Shown here: positions 61,288 through 64,000 of the stretch, one piece after another
Numbering within the stretch: position 1 is the first letter of the stretch
Layout: each line of letters starts with the position of its first letter
Assembly: GCA_030526665.1 (NCBI GenBank)
Contig: JAUNCI010000001.1
Span: forward strand, 8,895-72,894
Length of the DNA stretch: 64,000 nucleotides
From: Eubacteriales bacterium
GTDB lineage: Bacteria; Bacillota; Clostridia; Lachnospirales; Lachnospiraceae
Reading direction: 5' to 3'
Notes under the pieces: model-generated
Database searches by the model: none
Seen by the model: only the letters and a program-made list of their open reading frames with translations
Told to the model about the DNA's origin: nothing
Program-made: the position numbers and the translations under genes

Positions 61288-62793
61288 GTGTCTGAATATG
61301 TTCTTGAATTAAAAGGCATAACCAAAATTTTCCCGGGTGTCAAAGCACTGAACAACGTACAGTTTCAGCTTAAACCAGGCGAAGTTCACGCACTGATGGG
61401 TGAGAACGGAGCGGGAAAATCTACGTTCATCAAAGTTATTACCGGCGTACATAAAGCAGAAGAAGGTGAAATGTATCTGAATGGTCAGAAAGTAGATTTC
61501 AAAGGACCAAAGGATGCACAGGCAGCAGGAATTGCAGCAGTATATCAGCATGCAACCTCTTATCCGGATCTGACAGTTGCAGAAAACATTTTTATGGGTC
61601 ATGAAATTATCAAACATGGAATGATCCAGTGGAAAACAATGAATAAGGAAGCAAATATTCTGCTGAAAAAAATGAATGCAGATTTTGATGCTACCGCAGA
61701 AATGGGTACTTTGAGTGTGGCTCAGCAGCAGATGGTTGAAATTGCAAAAGCTCTTTCTACGAATGCAAAAATCATCATTCTTGACGAGCCGACAGCATCA
61801 TTGACCAAGAGAGAATCTGAGGAACTTTACAAGATCGTTGATGGCCTGAAAGAAGATGGCGTTTCCATTATCTTTATTTCACATCGTTTTGAAGATATGT
61901 ATCGTCTGGCCAGCAGAGTTACCGTATTCCGTGATTCGCAGTATATTGGAACATATGATGTGGATGGAATTACAAATGCCGATTTGATCAAAGCTATGGT
62001 TGGTCGTGAAATTAATGATCTCTTCCCGAAACCACAGGTTGAATTAGGTGCAGAAATGCTCAGAGCTGAGCATCTTTCCAGAACCGGTTTCTTCAAAGAT
62101 GTTTCCTTTAGTGTTCGTGCAGGTGAAATTCTCGGCTTCACAGGTCTGGTTGGTGCAGGACGTACAGAAGTAATCGAGACAATTTGCGGTATTACTCGTC
62201 CTGACTCCGGAGAAGTATATCTGGAAGGCGAAAAACTGAATATCAAAACTCCATCGGATGCTATGGAAAAAGGTATTGTACTTCTTCCTGAGGACCGTCA
62301 GAAGGAAGGCTTGATTATGAGCTGGGGACTTGGACGAAATGTTACTCTTCCGACGATCGGTAAATATGCAAAGAGCGGATTTAACAATGAAGCAAAAGAA
62401 AGAGAATTAGCAAAGGATCTGCTGGAGGAAGTAGATACCAAAGCTGTAGATATTTTCCAGCCGGCAAGTTCTTTGTCCGGTGGTAATCAGCAAAAGGTTG
62501 TTGTAGCAAAAGCCCTTAGCCAGGATATGAAAGTAGTTATTATGGATGAGCCGACAAAAGGTGTTGACGTTGGTGCGAAAGCAGAAATTTATGCAATCAT
62601 GGGTGAACTTGCTATGAAAGGATATGCAATTATCCTGATTTCTTCCGAAATGCCTGAAATTCTGGGTATGTCCGATCGTATTATTGTAATGTGCAACGGA
62701 CGTAAGACCGGAGAGCTGATGCGTAATGAAGCTACACAGGAAGGCATCCTGGAGCTCGCTATGGAGAAAAGCAGCAAAGGAGGGGCTGAATAA
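61288..62793 (+). CDS. Sugar ABC transporter ATPase (rhamnose type)
   Basis: 501 residues with two ABC domains. Walker A GENGAGKST, signature LSVAQQQMVEI and Walker B IIILDEPTASL are in the first. GLVGAGRTE, SLSGGNQQKVV and VVIMDEPTKGVD mark the second. The GTG start at 61288 has GGAGGG upstream. It is only distantly related to the ATPase pair at 41995/44547. Next to rhaB, it fits the RhaT ATPase of rhamnose ABC importers (or the LsrA-like AI-2 branch). The stop overlaps the permease start. Confidence 0.9.
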   Translation: MSEYVLELKGITKIFPGVKALNNVQFQLKPGEVHALMGENGAGKSTFIKVITGVHKAEEGEMYLNGQKVDFKGPKDAQAAGIAAVYQHATSYPDLTVAENIFMGHEIIKHGMIQWKTMNKEANILLKKMNADFDATAEMGTLSVAQQQMVEIAKALSTNAKIIILDEPTASLTKRESEELYKIVDGLKEDGVSIIFISHRFEDMYRLASRVTVFRDSQYIGTYDVDGITNADLIKAMVGREINDLFPKPQVELGAEMLRAEHLSRTGFFKDVSFSVRAGEILGFTGLVGAGRTEVIETICGITRPDSGEVYLEGEKLNIKTPSDAMEKGIVLLPEDRQKEGLIMSWGLGRNVTLPTIGKYAKSGFNNEAKERELAKDLLEEVDTKAVDIFQPASSLSGGNQQKVVVAKALSQDMKVVIMDEPTKGVDVGAKAEIYAIMGELAMKGYAIILISSEMPEILGMSDRIIVMCNGRKTGELMRNEATQEGILELAMEKSSKGGAE

Positions 62794-63785
62794 TGAAGAA
62801 AAACTCAACTGTGAAAAAAATTGTGGGTTCTCGTGAGTTTTTGCTTGCCGTAATTATTGCAATTTTGTTTGCTTTGGTTACATTTAAGAGTCCATCTTTT
62901 TTAACACCGAAATCACTTTCTGATATGTTAAAAAACAATGCTGTAACGATGGTAATGGCATTAGGTATGCTCTGTGTTATGCTGGTAGGCGGTATTGATA
63001 TTTCTATCACCTCCACATTGGCACTTTCCGGTATGTCAATCGGTATGCTTCTGAAATATGGACACATCAGCGGAATCATACTGCCGTTTATTATTGCGAT
63101 TGCAATTGGAATTGCCTGTGGATTGATAGTCGGATTGATTATTTCCAGAGCAGACGTACCTCCGATCATTGCAACAATGGGATTCATGTATATCTATCGT
63201 GCTATGGGATATCTGATTTCCAATGGTGGTGAGTGGGCAGGTGCTGCAGCACTCGGAACATTTAAAGATTTTGCAACATCAACATTTCTCGGAATCAACA
63301 AAGTAATCTGGGTAATTATTGTATGTTATGTTATTTTCTTTGTATTTATGAAATGGGCAAGAACCGGACGAAAAATCTATGCAGTGGGCAGTAATGCGGA
63401 AGCAGCACAGGTATCCGGTATTAATGTAAGAAATATTAAATTACTTGTATTCTCAATTATGGGATGCCTTGCCGGTTTAGGCGGAGCACTTCAGGTATCT
63501 GTCTATGCATCGGCAATGCCTGATATGCAGTACGGTGGTGAAATGGATGTTATCGCAGCCTGCGTAATCGGTGGCGTAAGTATGAGTGGTGGACGAGGAA
63601 GCGTCGTTGGTGTTCTCTTTGGATCTATCATTCTGGCAACTATCGCAAAAGCACTTCCGCTGGTTGGAATTGACGCGTTGGCTCAGAATATGGTAAAAGG
63701 TATCATTATTCTGGTTGTAGTCGTAGTCAATGTCATCCTGCAGAGAATCGCAGACAACAACGCACTTAAAGGAAGGGAGATGTAA
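62793..63785 (+). CDS. Sugar ABC transporter permease, first (rhamnose type)
   Basis: 330 residues, with multiple membrane helices (FLLAVIIAILFALVTFKS, ISGIILPFIIAIAIGIACGLIVG). GGIDISITSTLALSGMS, WARTGRKIYAVGSNAEAAQVSGINV and GGVSMSGGRGSVVG are family blocks of BPD_transp_2. It begins at the last base of the ATPase stop (TAATG), so the two are translationally coupled. Confidence 0.9.
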   Translation: MKKNSTVKKIVGSREFLLAVIIAILFALVTFKSPSFLTPKSLSDMLKNNAVTMVMALGMLCVMLVGGIDISITSTLALSGMSIGMLLKYGHISGIILPFIIAIAIGIACGLIVGLIISRADVPPIIATMGFMYIYRAMGYLISNGGEWAGAAALGTFKDFATSTFLGINKVIWVIIVCYVIFFVFMKWARTGRKIYAVGSNAEAAQVSGINVRNIKLLVFSIMGCLAGLGGALQVSVYASAMPDMQYGGEMDVIAACVIGGVSMSGGRGSVVGVLFGSIILATIAKALPLVGIDALAQNMVKGIIILVVVVVNVILQRIADNNALKGREM

Positions 63786-63787
63786 TT

Positions 63788-64000
63788 ATGGCTGGTAAAT
63801 CTGGAAGATCAATTAATAACGTACCTGAATCTCCTTTTAAGAAAGCAATTTTTAGCTGGGAAGGTATCCTGGTCATTGTTTTCATCCTTGTAAATATCTT
63901 AAGCTCACAGCTTTCTGAATTTTATAACATTGGTAATGTTTTGTATCAGATGCCGACTTTCCTGGCAGAAGTATTACTGATGCTTCCGATGGCATATATT
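63788..64000 (+). CDS. Sugar ABC transporter permease, second, 5' part
   Basis: 71 residues visible before the window ends. It starts with ATG at 63788, two bases after the previous stop (GGGAGATG upstream). After a polar N-terminus (MAGKSGRSINNVPESPFKK) come hydrophobic segments WEGILVIVFILVNIL and FLAEVLLMLPMAYI, as expected for a RhaQ/LsrD-type second permease. The ATPase-permease-permease order matches rhamnose and AI-2 importers; the binding protein is presumably beyond the edge. Confidence 0.85.
   Translation, partial: MAGKSGRSINNVPESPFKKAIFSWEGILVIVFILVNILSSQLSEFYNIGNVLYQMPTFLAEVLLMLPMAYI

Overview
The window looks like a chromosomal segment of a Gram-positive gut anaerobe of the Lachnospiraceae type (Clostridia). 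It is moderately AT-rich with strong AGGAGG-type ribosome binding sites, and it carries YesM/YesN two-component systems, multi-domain sugar ABC transporters, glycyl radical enzymes (GREs) and a bacterial microcompartment (BMC). Genus cannot be fixed from the sequence alone. No rRNA, tRNA, CRISPR array or insertion sequence was seen.

Layout. (1) 1-3.6 kb: the 3' end of a secreted NlpC/P60 hydrolase, a secreted protein of unknown function, a cobalamin riboswitch in front of a small cysteine-rich protein, and a PHP-domain hydrolase. (2) 3.6-23.9 kb: a 20-kb BMC operon running left to right. It begins with a B12-independent GRE propanediol dehydratase and its activase. Shell proteins, an encapsulated fuculose/rhamnulose-1-phosphate-type aldolase, PduP, PduL, two alcohol dehydrogenases, a PduS/RnfC-like reductase, a PduT-like shell protein and a DeoR regulator follow. 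It then continues, unusually, into a complete B12-dependent diol dehydratase (PduCDE), its reactivase (PduGH) and a PduO adenosyltransferase. (3) 24-27.4 kb: AraC regulator, L-fucose isomerase, and convergent L-fucose mutarotase. (4) 27.7-33.3 kb: an operon of class II aldolase, LacI regulator, FGGY kinase, GatD-like polyol dehydrogenase and aldo/keto reductase. (5) 33.5-37.4 kb: a BspA-like LRR protein, a VWA-like protein and a MoxR-type ATPase. (6) 37.4-48.3 kb: a YesN/YesM pair with a membrane-anchored sugar-binding sensor, then an ABC transporter with two ATPase-permease pairs and one binding protein. (7) 48.5-56 kb: an activase, a divergent GRE of unknown substrate, an AraR-like GntR regulator and two FGGY kinases. 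(8) 56-64 kb: rhamnulokinase, a second YesM/YesN pair on the minus strand, and a rhamnose-type ABC transporter that runs off the right edge.

How it fits together (inference from known families). Deoxyhexoses, L-fucose and probably L-rhamnose, are imported, isomerised and phosphorylated. The ketose-1-phosphate is split inside the BMC by the EP-tagged aldolase to DHAP and lactaldehyde. Lactaldehyde is reduced to 1,2-propanediol, which is dehydrated by the GRE or, when B12 is available, by PduCDE. PduP, PduL and the alcohol dehydrogenases then convert propionaldehyde to propionyl-phosphate and propanol.

The most notable points are the two unrelated propanediol dehydratases in one BMC locus, the second divergent GRE with its own divergent activase and kinases, a 1,031-bp identical tract shared by two adjacent ABC ATPase genes, and several well-formed promoter/operator elements.
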